Positions 1 to 7,722 of a stretch of 64,000 nt of DNA are shown here, in pieces. Every line of letters starts with the position of its first letter. The first letter of the stretch is position 1. The DNA comes from Microbacterium salsuginis. Its GTDB lineage: Bacteria > Actinomycetota > Actinomycetes > Actinomycetales > Microbacteriaceae. The stretch spans positions 264,389 through 328,388 of the forward strand of contig NZ_JABACI010000003.1 in NCBI RefSeq assembly GCF_012524205.1, in the 5' to 3' direction. The position numbers and the translations under genes were made by a program. The notes under the pieces were generated by a model, which was given only the letters and a program-made list of their open reading frames with translations, ran no database searches and was not told the origin of the DNA.

Positions 1-610
1 TGGCCACGAAGACGCGGCCACGACCCCAGTCGCGCGTCCATACGGCCGGCGAGACGATCGGCCGGTGCCACGGGTGGTACGGCTGCACCGGGTGCGTCGT
101 GGTGGCGAGCACGTCGTTCAGGTCGTCGTGCAGCACCCAGTACTGCTCGGTGTGGAGCGCGAAGTCGTCGATGCCGGCCATGATCTCGTGGCCCCGGCCG
201 AGGTCGGTGAGCTCCACGGTGTAGTCGAGGTAGTTGTCGGACTGGTCGCCGTGCACCTCGTCGGGATGCTTCGAGGGATGCGTGGCGAACTGGCCGCCGA
301 CGAGCTGCAGGTAGTCCGAGCTCGCGCGGTACGAATCGGCGATGCCGCCGTGCCAGCCCGCGAGTCCGGTGCCGGCGGCGACCGCATCTCGAAGGCCGCG
401 GACGGCCTCCTGCGAGATCTCGGACATCGTGACGCTCTGCACGATCAGATCGGTCGCCGCCATGCGGTCGGCATCGGCATAGGTCTGGGGATCCGTCTCG
501 ATCGCGACGTCGAACCCGCTCTCGCGCAGGAAGGGCACGAACAGGTCGGTCGCCTCGACCGGGTGGTGGCCGTCCCATCCACCGCGGACGACGAGTGCGG
601 CGCGGGTCAT
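1..610 (-). CDS. ThuA-like domain protein (3' end outside window)
   Basis: The visible 203 residues read as a ThuA-like (trehalose-utilisation, class I glutamine amidotransferase-like fold) protein. It begins MTRAALVVRGGWDGHHP, followed by GLAGWHGGIADSYRASSDY and the HPVQPYHPWHRPIVSPAVW stretch typical of the family near its end. ThuA proteins accompany sugar catabolism operons and their exact reaction is unsettled. The ATG at 610 gives the conserved N-terminus; the stop codon lies beyond base 1. It diverges from a LacI-family regulator gene with a palindromic operator candidate between them, so local sugar-responsive control is likely. The family call is fairly firm; the substrate is unknown. 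Confidence 0.8.
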   Translation of the reverse strand, partial: MTRAALVVRGGWDGHHPVEATDLFVPFLRESGFDVAIETDPQTYADADRMAATDLIVQSVTMSEISQEAVRGLRDAVAAGTGLAGWHGGIADSYRASSDYLQLVGGQFATHPSKHPDEVHGDQSDNYLDYTVELTDLGRGHEIMAGIDDFALHTEQYWVLHDDLNDVLATTTHPVQPYHPWHRPIVSPAVWTRDWGRGRVFVA

Positions 611-764
611 GCGGTGGTCTCCGCGAGCGTCGGCGCTGTGAGGGCGGAGGCGCGCACTCTTTCCGCGACGGGAGTGTCGTGCTGCGGGCGGGATGTCTTC
701 GACGTCATTGGCAGGGCCTTTCCAGCCTTCGACCATGCCACGGGCACTCGTGAGCGTCGAGCGG

Positions 765-774
765 TTTGCGCAAA
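765..774. promoter_or_regulatory. LacI-type operator candidate between thuA-like gene and lacI-like gene
   Basis: TTTGCGCAAA is a perfect 10-bp palindrome with the central CG typical of LacI-family operators. Flanking GCGG on the left and AACCGC on the right extend the symmetry imperfectly. It lies in the 232-bp gap between two divergent genes and is the best site for autoregulation by the adjacent LacI protein. Confidence 0.5.
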
Positions 775-842
775 ACCGCCGTCGTGCGCGAGGGTGTCCC
801 CATGAAGGTCCCCGCATCGGCAACCGGGCCCCTGGAGGCGTG

Positions 843-1841
843 GTGACCGGGCGGGTGACGCTCACGACCGTCGCCGCGCACGCGGGGGTCAGCGTCGGGA
901 CCGCGTCGCGGGCTCTGTCGGGCCGGGGCGATCTCGCCCCCGCGACACGGCGACGCGTCCTCGCGTCAGCGCGCACGCTGGGATTCACGCGCGATCCGGC
1001 CGCCGGAGGGCGACCGCCGAGCTCGGCCCGCCTGCTCGATCTGGTGCTCGGTGGATTCCACAACGCCTACTCCGACGAAGTCACGGCCGGTGCCCGCAGC
1101 GCCGCCGCGGCGGCGGGCTACGACCTCGTGCTCACCGAGGAACGCGACGCCCCGGACGACGACTGGCCGATGCGCATCCGCCGGCGCGGCTCGGCCGGCG
1201 TCGTGCTCGGCCTCATCGCGCCGACCGGGCCGCAGTTGGCGACGCTGACGGATGCCGACATCCCGGTCGTCCTGATGGATCCGCAGGCCGAGACATCCCG
1301 CGGTCTCACGAGCGTGCGCACCACCGACCGGGAGGGCGGTGTCGCCGCGGCGGTGCACCTGGCGGAGCGTGGCGCCACGCGGTTCGCGATCGTGGTCGGC
1401 GTGCCGGCATATCGCTACGGACGCGCGCGGCTGGAGGGCTTCCGTTCCGGACTGAGCGCGGCGCACCCCGGGGCCGAGCCCGCCGTCATCACGGCGGACT
1501 GGGGTGCGGTCGCCGCGCGCGAGGGCCTCGTGCCCCTGATGCGCGACCTCGGCGCGGGTGAGCGCCTGGGCGTGTTCGCGTGCACCGACGAGATGGCGTC
1601 GGGCGCCTTCGCCGCCGCGGCCGCCACCGGCCGCAGCATCCCCGGCGACGTCCTCGTCGTCGGCTTCGACGACCTGCGCGGTGCGCGCTGGCTCACACCT
1701 CCCCTCACGACGGTGCGGCAGCCGATCCGCGAGATGGCAGCGGCCGCGGTGACCGCCCTCGCGGCTGCCGCTGGCGGCGCGCCGCTGCCGCCGTCGCCGA
1801 TCGTGCTGCCGACCCGTCTGATCGAGCGCGGCTCGACCTGA
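843..1841 (+). CDS. LacI family transcriptional regulator
   Basis: This 332-residue protein has a LacI-type N-terminal helix-turn-helix (TLTTVAAHAGVSVGTASRALSGR, residues about 6-28). A periplasmic-binding-protein-like effector domain follows, ending in the usual VGFDD and LTTVRQP motifs. The start is uncertain: GTG at 840 or 843 places the HTH at the expected distance and a GGAGG lies at 834-838, although the spacing is short. The frame remains open further upstream but that part looks non-coding. It probably represses itself and the divergent ThuA-like gene through the palindrome at 765-774. The effector is probably a sugar and is not predictable from sequence. Confidence 0.88.
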   Translation: MTGRVTLTTVAAHAGVSVGTASRALSGRGDLAPATRRRVLASARTLGFTRDPAAGGRPPSSARLLDLVLGGFHNAYSDEVTAGARSAAAAAGYDLVLTEERDAPDDDWPMRIRRRGSAGVVLGLIAPTGPQLATLTDADIPVVLMDPQAETSRGLTSVRTTDREGGVAAAVHLAERGATRFAIVVGVPAYRYGRARLEGFRSGLSAAHPGAEPAVITADWGAVAAREGLVPLMRDLGAGERLGVFACTDEMASGAFAAAAATGRSIPGDVLVVGFDDLRGARWLTPPLTTVRQPIREMAAAAVTALAAAAGGAPLPPSPIVLPTRLIERGST

Positions 1842-1948
1842 TCGTCCGGACGGACCGGTGGCGACGGCATCCGAACCGGACGAACCGTCCCCCCATCACG
1901 CATGGGTCACGCGAGTAGCGTGGGACCACGTCAGACGGAAGGCCAGCC

Positions 1949-3370
1949 ATGTCGACAGCGACCGAACGCCCCACCCGCACCGAACGCCCCGCCAGGACTG
2001 AAGCAGAGCTGCAGCAGATGGCCAAGGACCACCTGTGGATGCACTTCGCCCGGCAGTCGGTGATGACCGAGGGTCCCGGCGTGCCGATCATCGTGAAGGG
2101 CGAGGGCCACCACATCTGGGACTCGCAGGGCAAGCGCTACATCGACGGGCTCGCCGGGCTCTTCGTCGTGGCGGCCGGGCACGGGCGCAAGCGCCTCGCC
2201 GAGGTCGCCGCGAAGCAGGCGGAGGAGCTCGCGTTCTTCCCGATCTGGTCGTACGCCCACCCGGCCGCCATCGAGCTCGCCGACCGGCTCGCCGATTACG
2301 CGCCGGGCGACCTCAACAAGGTGTTCTTCTCCACCGGCGGCGGCGAGGCCGTCGAGACCGCGTTCAAGCTCGCCAAGTACTACTGGAAGCTGCAGGGCCG
2401 GCCCTCCAAGCACAAGGTGATCTCACGCGCCGTCGCCTACCACGGCACACCGCAGGGCGCGCTCGCGATCACCGGCATCCCGGCGATGAAGGAGATGTTC
2501 GAGCCGGTGACGCCCGGCGGGTTCCGCGTGCCCAACACCAACTTCTACCGCGCCGGCGACATGGGCGCCCCGACCGGCAGCCTCGAGGAGTTCGGGGTGT
2601 GGGCCGCCGACCGCATCGAGGAGATGATCCAGTTCGAGGGACCCGAGACCGTCGCGGCGGTCTTCCTCGAGCCGGTGCAGAACTCGGGCGGATGCTTCCC
2701 GCCCCCGCCCGGCTATTTCCAGCGGGTGCGCGAGATCTGCGACAAGTACGACGTGCTGCTCGTGTCCGACGAGGTCATCTGCGCGTTCGGCCGCATCGGG
2801 CACATGTTCGCGTGCGACGCCTACGGGTACCAGCCCGACATGATCACCTTCGCCAAGGCGGTCACGAGCGGCTACTCACCGCTGGGCGGAACCATCGTGT
2901 CGGACCGCATCTACGAGCCCTTCGCACACGGCGACACCGCGTTCTACCACGGCTACACGTTCGGCGGCCACCCGGTCTCGGCGGCGGTCGCGCTCGAGAA
3001 CCTCGACATCTTCGAGGAGGAGGGGCTGCCCGAGCACGTACGCGAGAACTCGCCGATCTTCCGTCGCACCCTCGAGAAGCTCACCGATCTGCCGATCGTC
3101 GGCGACGTGCGGGGCGACGGCTACTTCTTCGGCATCGAGCTCGTGAAAGACAAGGCGACGAAGGAGACCTTCGACGACGACGAGTCCGAGCGGCTGCTGC
3201 GCGGGTTCCTGTCCAAGGCGCTGTTCGATGCCGGCCTGTACTGCCGCGCCGACGATCGCGGCGATCCCGTCATCCAGCTCGCACCGCCGCTCACGATCGG
3301 GCCGAGTGAGTTCGACGAGATCGAGCAGATCCTCCGGGGAGTGCTCGCCGAGGCCTGGACGCGGCTGTGA
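1949..3370 (+). CDS. class III (omega) aminotransferase, PLP-dependent
   Basis: A full-length 473-residue class III aminotransferase. The cofactor region is clear: STGGGEAVETAFK (128-140) binds the PLP phosphate, SDEVICAFGRIG (273-284) contains the conserved Asp, and TFAKAVTSGYSPLGG carries the PLP-linking Lys303. The N-terminal KDHLWMHFARQ and the HPAAIEL region resemble actinobacterial aspartate aminotransferase family enzymes that act on putrescine, beta-alanine or taurine-like omega-amines with pyruvate. The exact donor cannot be told from sequence. GGAAGG lies ahead of the ATG. The gene stands alone; none of the usual polyamine catabolism partners sits beside it. Confidence 0.88.
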   Translation: MSTATERPTRTERPARTEAELQQMAKDHLWMHFARQSVMTEGPGVPIIVKGEGHHIWDSQGKRYIDGLAGLFVVAAGHGRKRLAEVAAKQAEELAFFPIWSYAHPAAIELADRLADYAPGDLNKVFFSTGGGEAVETAFKLAKYYWKLQGRPSKHKVISRAVAYHGTPQGALAITGIPAMKEMFEPVTPGGFRVPNTNFYRAGDMGAPTGSLEEFGVWAADRIEEMIQFEGPETVAAVFLEPVQNSGGCFPPPPGYFQRVREICDKYDVLLVSDEVICAFGRIGHMFACDAYGYQPDMITFAKAVTSGYSPLGGTIVSDRIYEPFAHGDTAFYHGYTFGGHPVSAAVALENLDIFEEEGLPEHVRENSPIFRRTLEKLTDLPIVGDVRGDGYFFGIELVKDKATKETFDDDESERLLRGFLSKALFDAGLYCRADDRGDPVIQLAPPLTIGPSEFDEIEQILRGVLAEAWTRL

Positions 3371-3438
3371 GCGGCGGCCCATCGACGAGGCGTCCGGCGG
3401 CCGGGGCGACCGATGGATACAAACCCGCGCGCGGGCGT

Positions 3439-3444
3439 TAGGGT
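3439..3444 (+). promoter_or_regulatory. -10 box of a leaderless promoter
   Basis: TAGGGT ends exactly 6 bases before the GTG start at 3451, the spacing expected when transcription begins at the start codon itself. No Shine-Dalgarno sequence is present. Confidence 0.45.
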
Positions 3445-3450
3445 GGGGCC

Positions 3451-3921
3451 GTGGGCACCATCTACTACGGCGGATCGGCCATGCCGATCGACATCGAGGA
3501 CCGCGCTCTCGCACATCTGAAGGTCGTCATCGCGACCAAACTGCGGCGCGATGAGAGTTTCACCGTCTCGTGGCGCCATCCCGATGATCAGCCGCGCGGG
3601 CGGAGCACCATCTGGCTGCACCCGTCGATTCCGCTGCGGTTCGTCTTCGACGATCCCGAGCCCGCAGAGCTCAGCCGGGAATGGATCGAAGAGCTCGCCA
3701 ATTCGGCGAACTCGACGGGCGGCATCATGCTCGTCGCCGAGCACTTCGACACCGGCGAGGTGCACACGCTCCCCCGCGAGGGCGAGAGCGTGACGGGCGA
3801 CGGCGAGACCGAGAGCGACGCCCACGTCTCCCTCGGTGTCGTCGAGGTCGACCGGCTCGAGATCGACACGCTGAAGGTCTCGGGCGACGAGATCAACGGC
3901 GGCAGGCTCACGAGCGCCTGA
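3451..3921 (+). CDS. small conserved actinobacterial protein (DUF7882-like)
   Basis: A 156-residue protein of unknown function. Its first 60 residues (GTIYYGGSAMPIDIEDRALA, then HLKVVIATKLRRDESFTV) match the pattern of the convergent gene at 3971-4288: a short beta hairpin, an IDIDDR-type motif, a helix with KLRR, then a beta-rich half. This copy has an extra acidic, low-complexity C-terminal tail of about 50 residues. Such proteins are abundant in Microbacteriaceae and are sometimes labelled ATP-dependent DNA ligase in databases; no ligase motif is visible. It starts with GTG directly after a leaderless-type -10 box. Function unknown. Confidence 0.8.
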   Translation: MGTIYYGGSAMPIDIEDRALAHLKVVIATKLRRDESFTVSWRHPDDQPRGRSTIWLHPSIPLRFVFDDPEPAELSREWIEELANSANSTGGIMLVAEHFDTGEVHTLPREGESVTGDGETESDAHVSLGVVEVDRLEIDTLKVSGDEINGGRLTSA

Positions 3922-3970
3922 CGAGCGACCCGATCGGCGAACCGGCCCGCGGGCACGGCTCGCCGCGGCG

Positions 3971-4288
3971 TCAGCCGACCTCTGGTTCGCCCTCGTCGGC
4001 GGGCTCGGGAAGGATCGTCAGTCCGACCGGTCCGCTGGCCGCCAGCATGAGCTCTTCGACCCACGCGCGGTTGATGCGGGGCTGGCGGCTGCCGAAGAAG
4101 TGGAACTGCAGCGGCACCGCCGGCGCGATCCAGAAGCTGCGCCGTCCGCTGCCGTCGCCCACCTCGACGTCGAACATGAACGGCTCCGAACGGCGAAGCT
4201 TGTTCATCATGACGATGCGAAGGTGCGCGAGGGTGCGGTCGTCGATGTCGATCGAGTTGCCGCTCGTGTCGTAGATGAACCTGCCCAT
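3971..4288 (-). CDS. small conserved actinobacterial protein (DUF7882-like), paralogue
   Basis: A 105-residue paralogue of the convergent gene at 3451-3921. It shares the opening G-x-F/I-Y-D/G motif, then SIDIDDRTLAHLRIVMMNKL and RRSEPF, and a beta-rich half with WVEEL near the end. It lacks the acidic tail of its neighbour. Its ATG lies 6 bases after TAAGCT on the minus strand, suggesting a leaderless transcript. The tail-to-tail pair suggests a local inverted duplication. No catalytic residues are recognisable, and function is unknown. Confidence 0.8.
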   Translation of the reverse strand: MGRFIYDTSGNSIDIDDRTLAHLRIVMMNKLRRSEPFMFDVEVGDGSGRRSFWIAPAVPLQFHFFGSRQPRINRAWVEELMLAASGPVGLTILPEPADEGEPEVG

Positions 4289-4294
4289 GCCAGG

Positions 4295-4300
4295 AGCTTA
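4295..4300 (-). promoter_or_regulatory. -10 box of a leaderless promoter
   Basis: On the minus strand TAAGCT is separated by 6 bases from the ATG at 4288. It overlaps the 3' end of the upstream TetR gene (stop at 4298), so this small gene could have its own start site inside that gene. Confidence 0.4.
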
Positions 4301-4888
4301 GTCGGCCGACCGCGGCGCGAACGCAGCGACGAAGAGTGCTTTCGCGCGCGCGCCGACCTCGGGGCGCGCGGACGCCTCGGTGCGAGCCAGTTCGGTGGCC
4401 AGCATCCCGGCCGCCATCGTCACGTCCGCGGCGTCGATGTGCGCGCCGATCCGGCCCGCGGAGCGGTCTCGTTCGACCAGCTGGGTGACGAGCGCGTTGA
4501 ACCGCGCCCCGAGCGCGGCGACGCGCGGATCGCTCATGTCCGCCGTGATCAGCTCGATGAACGCGGTCGACACGACAGCCTGCGCGACGACGCGGTCGAG
4601 CAGATCGTCGATGGTGCGCTCCGGGGGTGCGACGTACTCCTCGAGTTCGCGGACGTTGTCTTCGAACACGGCCGCGGCGAGCGCCGTGCGATCGGGGAAG
4701 TGCCGGTAGAGACTGCCCTGCCCGACGCCGGCACGCTTGGCGACGGCGCTGAACGGCGAATTCAAGCCGCCCTCGGCGTAGACCTCGCGCGCCGCGGTGA
4801 TCAGCGCGCGCCGGTTCTCGGCCGCTGCGGCGGGGCCGCGGTTGGGGCGAGAGGGGGAATTCGCCCGGGAGGACGCGGTGCTCGACAC
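4298..4888 (-). CDS. TetR/AcrR family regulator
   Basis: A 196-residue TetR-family repressor. After a 25-residue basic and proline-rich lead comes the DNA-binding domain: RRALITAAREVYAEGGLNSP, then FSAVAKRAGVGQGSLYRHFPDR, where the recognition helix and the conserved YRHF are plain. The C-terminal ligand-binding domain shows no diagnostic motif. It starts with GTG, 6 bases downstream of a TAGGCT -10 box, so it may be translated leaderless. It diverges from an SDR dehydrogenase gene with a perfect inverted repeat between them and probably controls both. Confidence 0.88.
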   Translation of the reverse strand: MSSTASSRANSPSRPNRGPAAAAENRRALITAAREVYAEGGLNSPFSAVAKRAGVGQGSLYRHFPDRTALAAAVFEDNVRELEEYVAPPERTIDDLLDRVVAQAVVSTAFIELITADMSDPRVAALGARFNALVTQLVERDRSAGRIGAHIDAADVTMAAGMLATELARTEASARPEVGARAKALFVAAFAPRSAD

Positions 4889-4894
4889 GGGTGT

Positions 4895-4900
4895 AGCCTA
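4895..4900 (-). promoter_or_regulatory. -10 box of the TetR gene (leaderless type)
   Basis: TAGGCT on the minus strand ends 6 bases before the GTG start at 4888. The inverted repeat at 4902-4923 lies immediately upstream of it, where a bound repressor would block polymerase. Confidence 0.5.
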
Positions 4901-4901
4901 T

Positions 4902-4923
4902 TACCGGACACAGTTGTCCGGTA
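4902..4923. promoter_or_regulatory. TetR operator: perfect 9-bp inverted repeat
   Basis: TACCGGACA and TGTCCGGTA are perfect inverted arms separated by CAGT, giving a 22-bp site of typical TetR size. It sits between the divergent TetR gene and the SDR gene, next to the repressor's -10 box and just upstream of the SDR ribosome binding site. Confidence 0.75.
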
Positions 4924-4936
4924 GAAAGGACGCACC

Positions 4937-5995
4937 ATGAGCACCAGCATCCCGCCGCTGAACGGCGACTGCTCCATCGCAACCTGGCTCGACCACCCGG
5001 TCGGCGGTGCGATCCTGCGCGAACTCCTGGCCCAAGGCGGCCAGACCGCCGACGCCTTCGCGCCCGTCCGCACCCTGCCGCTGAAGCGGCTCGTCGAGCT
5101 GAGCCGAGGCGCCTTCACGCAGGAGACGCTCGACGAGGTCGTGCGTCGCGCCGACGCCGGCGAGGTGCCCGAGGGCGCACCGCCCGCGACCGAGGCGCCC
5201 CCGCAGGCGTCCGCTCCCGCCGTTCCGCTGCGCGAATGGACCGAGCGCATCGACCAGGGTCGCTTCACGGGACGGACGGTGATCGTCACCGGTGCCGGCT
5301 CCGGCATCGGGCGGGCGACAGCATCGCGTGTCGCACGCGAGGGCGGCCGCGTCATCGCTGTCGACGTGAGCCAGGATCGCCTCGACGACCTCGTGTCGTC
5401 GCACGGCGGTGCCGACATCGTGCCGCTCGTCGCCGACATCACCGACGACGAGGGCGTCGCGCGGATTGTGGCCGCCGCGGGCGAGACGATCGACGCGCTG
5501 GCCAACATCGCCGGAATCATGGACGACATGACCCCGGTGGCGGAGGTGACGGATGCCGTGTGGCAGCGCGTCTTCCGCGTCAACGTCGACGGCACCATGA
5601 AGCTCATGCGCGCGGTGATCCCGGCCATGCTGGCGCAGGGCGGCGGCTCGATCGTGAACACCGCCTCAGAGGCAGCGCTGCGCGGGTCGGCTGCCGGCGC
5701 CGCGTACACCGCGTCGAAGCACGCGGTCGTGGGCCTGACGAAGTCGAGTGCCTTCATGTACGGTCCGAGCGGCATCCGCGTCAACGCCGTGGCTCCCGGG
5801 CCCACCATCACGAACATCGAGGCGTCCTTCGCCTCGCCGCTCGGGGCCGAGCGCGTGCGGACCGGCATGGCGGTCATGCCGCCGCCGGTGGACGCGGATG
5901 CACTGGCCGCCTCGATCACGTTCCTGCTGAGCGACGACGGCGTCAACGTGAACGGCGTGGTCCTGGCCAGCGACGGCGGGTGGTCGGCCGCCTGA
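4937..5995 (+). CDS. short-chain dehydrogenase/reductase with N-terminal extension
   Basis: A 352-residue SDR oxidoreductase. Residues 110 onward are a classical SDR: TGAGSGIG nucleotide-binding motif (118-125), NIAG in place of NNAG near 190, and catalytic Tyr257 and Lys261 in YTASK. The end LASDGGW is typical. Ahead of it lies a roughly 100-residue region starting STSIPPLNGDCSIATWLDHP, followed by a Pro/Ala-rich linker. It looks like a small helical domain seen in some ketoreductase-type SDRs. GAAAGGA precedes the ATG. The neighbouring divergent TetR gene and the operator at 4902-4923 suggest inducible expression by an alcohol or ketone substrate, which is not identifiable here. Confidence 0.85.
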   Translation: MSTSIPPLNGDCSIATWLDHPVGGAILRELLAQGGQTADAFAPVRTLPLKRLVELSRGAFTQETLDEVVRRADAGEVPEGAPPATEAPPQASAPAVPLREWTERIDQGRFTGRTVIVTGAGSGIGRATASRVAREGGRVIAVDVSQDRLDDLVSSHGGADIVPLVADITDDEGVARIVAAAGETIDALANIAGIMDDMTPVAEVTDAVWQRVFRVNVDGTMKLMRAVIPAMLAQGGGSIVNTASEAALRGSAAGAAYTASKHAVVGLTKSSAFMYGPSGIRVNAVAPGPTITNIEASFASPLGAERVRTGMAVMPPPVDADALAASITFLLSDDGVNVNGVVLASDGGWSAA

Positions 5996-6018
5996 GCCGC
6001 TCCCGAACTCCAGACCCG

Positions 6019-6053
6019 CGACGCCCCGACGGACCCGAACCGCCGGGGCGTCG
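6019..6053. terminator. bidirectional terminator-like hairpin
   Basis: CGACGCCCC (6019-6027) pairs perfectly with GGGGCGTCG (6045-6053) across a 17-base loop. It lies between the converging SDR and SLC13 genes. There is no clear U-tract, which is common for terminators in this GC range. Confidence 0.5.
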
Positions 6054-6099
6054 TGCTGCGCCGGCCGTGCTGGTGACGCTGCCCTCCCGGCGGCTCGGG

Positions 6100-7659
6100 T
6101 CAGAACGGCCAGATCAGCGGCACGTAGAGCACCGACATCGCGAGGAAGAACACGGCCAGCGGCAGCCCGAGTCGCCAGTAGTCGCCGAACCGATAGCCGC
6201 CAGGCTCCATCACCATGAGGTTCGCCGGCGTCGCGATCGGCGTGAGGAACGCCGCCGCGCCGATCACCGTGAGCGCCATCATGAACGGCTGCACCGACAA
6301 CTGAAGCGAGTGCGCGACGGCGATCGCGATCGGCGCGACGATGAGGACGGTCGCGGTGTTGCTGATCAGCTGGCCGAGCACGAGCGCCAGCGTGCACAGC
6401 GCGAGCAGCGCCACGTGGGGGCCCGCGTCGCCCAGGGCCGACAGCATCCATCCCGCCACCAGGTCGGCGGTGCCGGTCGCGATGAACGCGGTCGAAAGCG
6501 GGATCATGCCCGCGATGAGCACGACCGTGGTCCACGAGATCGACTGGTAGGCCTGCGTCACGGTCACGGTTCGCGTCAGCACGAGCGCGCAGGCGGCCAG
6601 GAGCGCGGCGACGGCGGGCGGGACGAGTCCTGTCGCCAGCAGCAGGATCATCGCGAGCAGGATGCCGATCGCGCGCCTGGCGCCCGGGCCGAGCGGGATC
6701 GAGCGGCGCAGGCGCTGCGGGTCGTCGACCACCAGCACGCCGGGCTCGTTCGATCGCCGCGAGAGGTCGTCCCACGCCCCCTGCAGGAGCAGGGCGTCAC
6801 CGGCCTGCACGAGGAACTCGGTGCCCTTCAGCAGCTGGTCGCCGCGTCGCGCCGCCAGCACCACGAGATCGCCGTCGGGAGTGGTCATGCCGGCGCAGAT
6901 GTGCGTGCCGATGAGCGGCGAGCGGGGCGCCACGACGACCTCGGTGACGCCCGTGACGGGGCCGAGGATCGTGCCCGTGTCGAGCGAGAGAGAGTACTGC
7001 TGGCGCAGCAGGCGCGCGTGCCGCACCAGGTCCAGCGGCATGCGCGCGGCAGGCCTCTCGGGAACCAGACGGCCGCCGAGCAGCAGGATGACGATGGTCC
7101 CGGCGAGGACGGGGATGCCGACGAGGGCGAACTCGAAGAACCCGAAGGGCCGGCCTCCTGCGGCCGCGGCGAAGTCCGACACGAGGATGTTGACCGGCGT
7201 GCCCGTGAGCAGCAGCAGCGAGCCCGCCGACGCCGCGAAGGCGAGCGGCATCAGCAGCTTCGACGAGGCGATGCCGGCACGGGCCGCGACGACGACCACG
7301 AGCGGCAGCAGCGCGGCGACCGCGCCGTTGATGCTGATGAGCGCGGTGAGACCGGCCACGAGCAGGGCGACTACGAGCAGCAGCCGACGACGGGTCGCGT
7401 CGGCGCGGCCGATCACCATCTGCCCGGCCCACGCGGTGACCCCGGTCGCGTCGAGCGACTCGCTCACCACGAAGAGCGCCGCGATGAAGAGCACCGTGGG
7501 GTCGCCGAAGCCGGCGAGGGCCTCCGGGAGCGTGAGCACGCCGGTGAAGAACAGGGCCAGCGCGACCCCGATCGCGACCACTCCGATCGGCACGCGGTTG
7601 CTGACGAAGGCGATGACCGCGAGAAGGAGGATGACGAGAGTGGCGAGGACGGGGTCCAC
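6100..7659 (-). CDS. SLC13 (DASS)-type anion permease with central TrkA-C domain
   Basis: A 519-residue membrane protein with hydrophobic segments at both ends and a soluble central stretch (about residues 225-310) whose PRSPLIG, VLAARRG and LLLQGAW match TrkA-C/RCK-type domains found in SLC13 permeases for sulfate, dicarboxylates or other anions. GTPVNILVSD in the first half and SNTATVLIVAP with ATPANLMVMEPGGY in the second are the duplicated helical-hairpin motifs of the family. I prefer GTG 7659 because TACGCT lies 7 bases upstream, a leaderless arrangement; TTG 7683 is an in-frame alternative. It is the last gene of a minus-strand run that includes cystathionine enzymes, so a sulfate or organosulfur substrate is a reasonable guess. 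Confidence 0.85.
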   Translation of the reverse strand: MDPVLATLVILLLAVIAFVSNRVPIGVVAIGVALALFFTGVLTLPEALAGFGDPTVLFIAALFVVSESLDATGVTAWAGQMVIGRADATRRRLLLVVALLVAGLTALISINGAVAALLPLVVVVAARAGIASSKLLMPLAFAASAGSLLLLTGTPVNILVSDFAAAAGGRPFGFFEFALVGIPVLAGTIVILLLGGRLVPERPAARMPLDLVRHARLLRQQYSLSLDTGTILGPVTGVTEVVVAPRSPLIGTHICAGMTTPDGDLVVLAARRGDQLLKGTEFLVQAGDALLLQGAWDDLSRRSNEPGVLVVDDPQRLRRSIPLGPGARRAIGILLAMILLLATGLVPPAVAALLAACALVLTRTVTVTQAYQSISWTTVVLIAGMIPLSTAFIATGTADLVAGWMLSALGDAGPHVALLALCTLALVLGQLISNTATVLIVAPIAIAVAHSLQLSVQPFMMALTVIGAAAFLTPIATPANLMVMEPGGYRFGDYWRLGLPLAVFFLAMSVLYVPLIWPF

Positions 7660-7666
7660 GGTGCCC

Positions 7667-7672
7667 AGCGTA
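7667..7672 (-). promoter_or_regulatory. -10 box of a leaderless promoter (SLC13 gene)
   Basis: TACGCT on the minus strand lies 7 bases upstream of the GTG at 7659. It supports that start over the TTG at 7683. Confidence 0.35.
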
Positions 7673-7722
7673 GCCACTGGCAACGCGAGCGCCGCGTGGC
7701 GTCCGCCGGAGCGGGCCGCGTC

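Noticed and set aside
3451..4288. ATP-dependent DNA ligase function for the two small paralogues
   Set aside because: No KxDG adenylation motif or other ligase motif is present; the label is likely inherited annotation.
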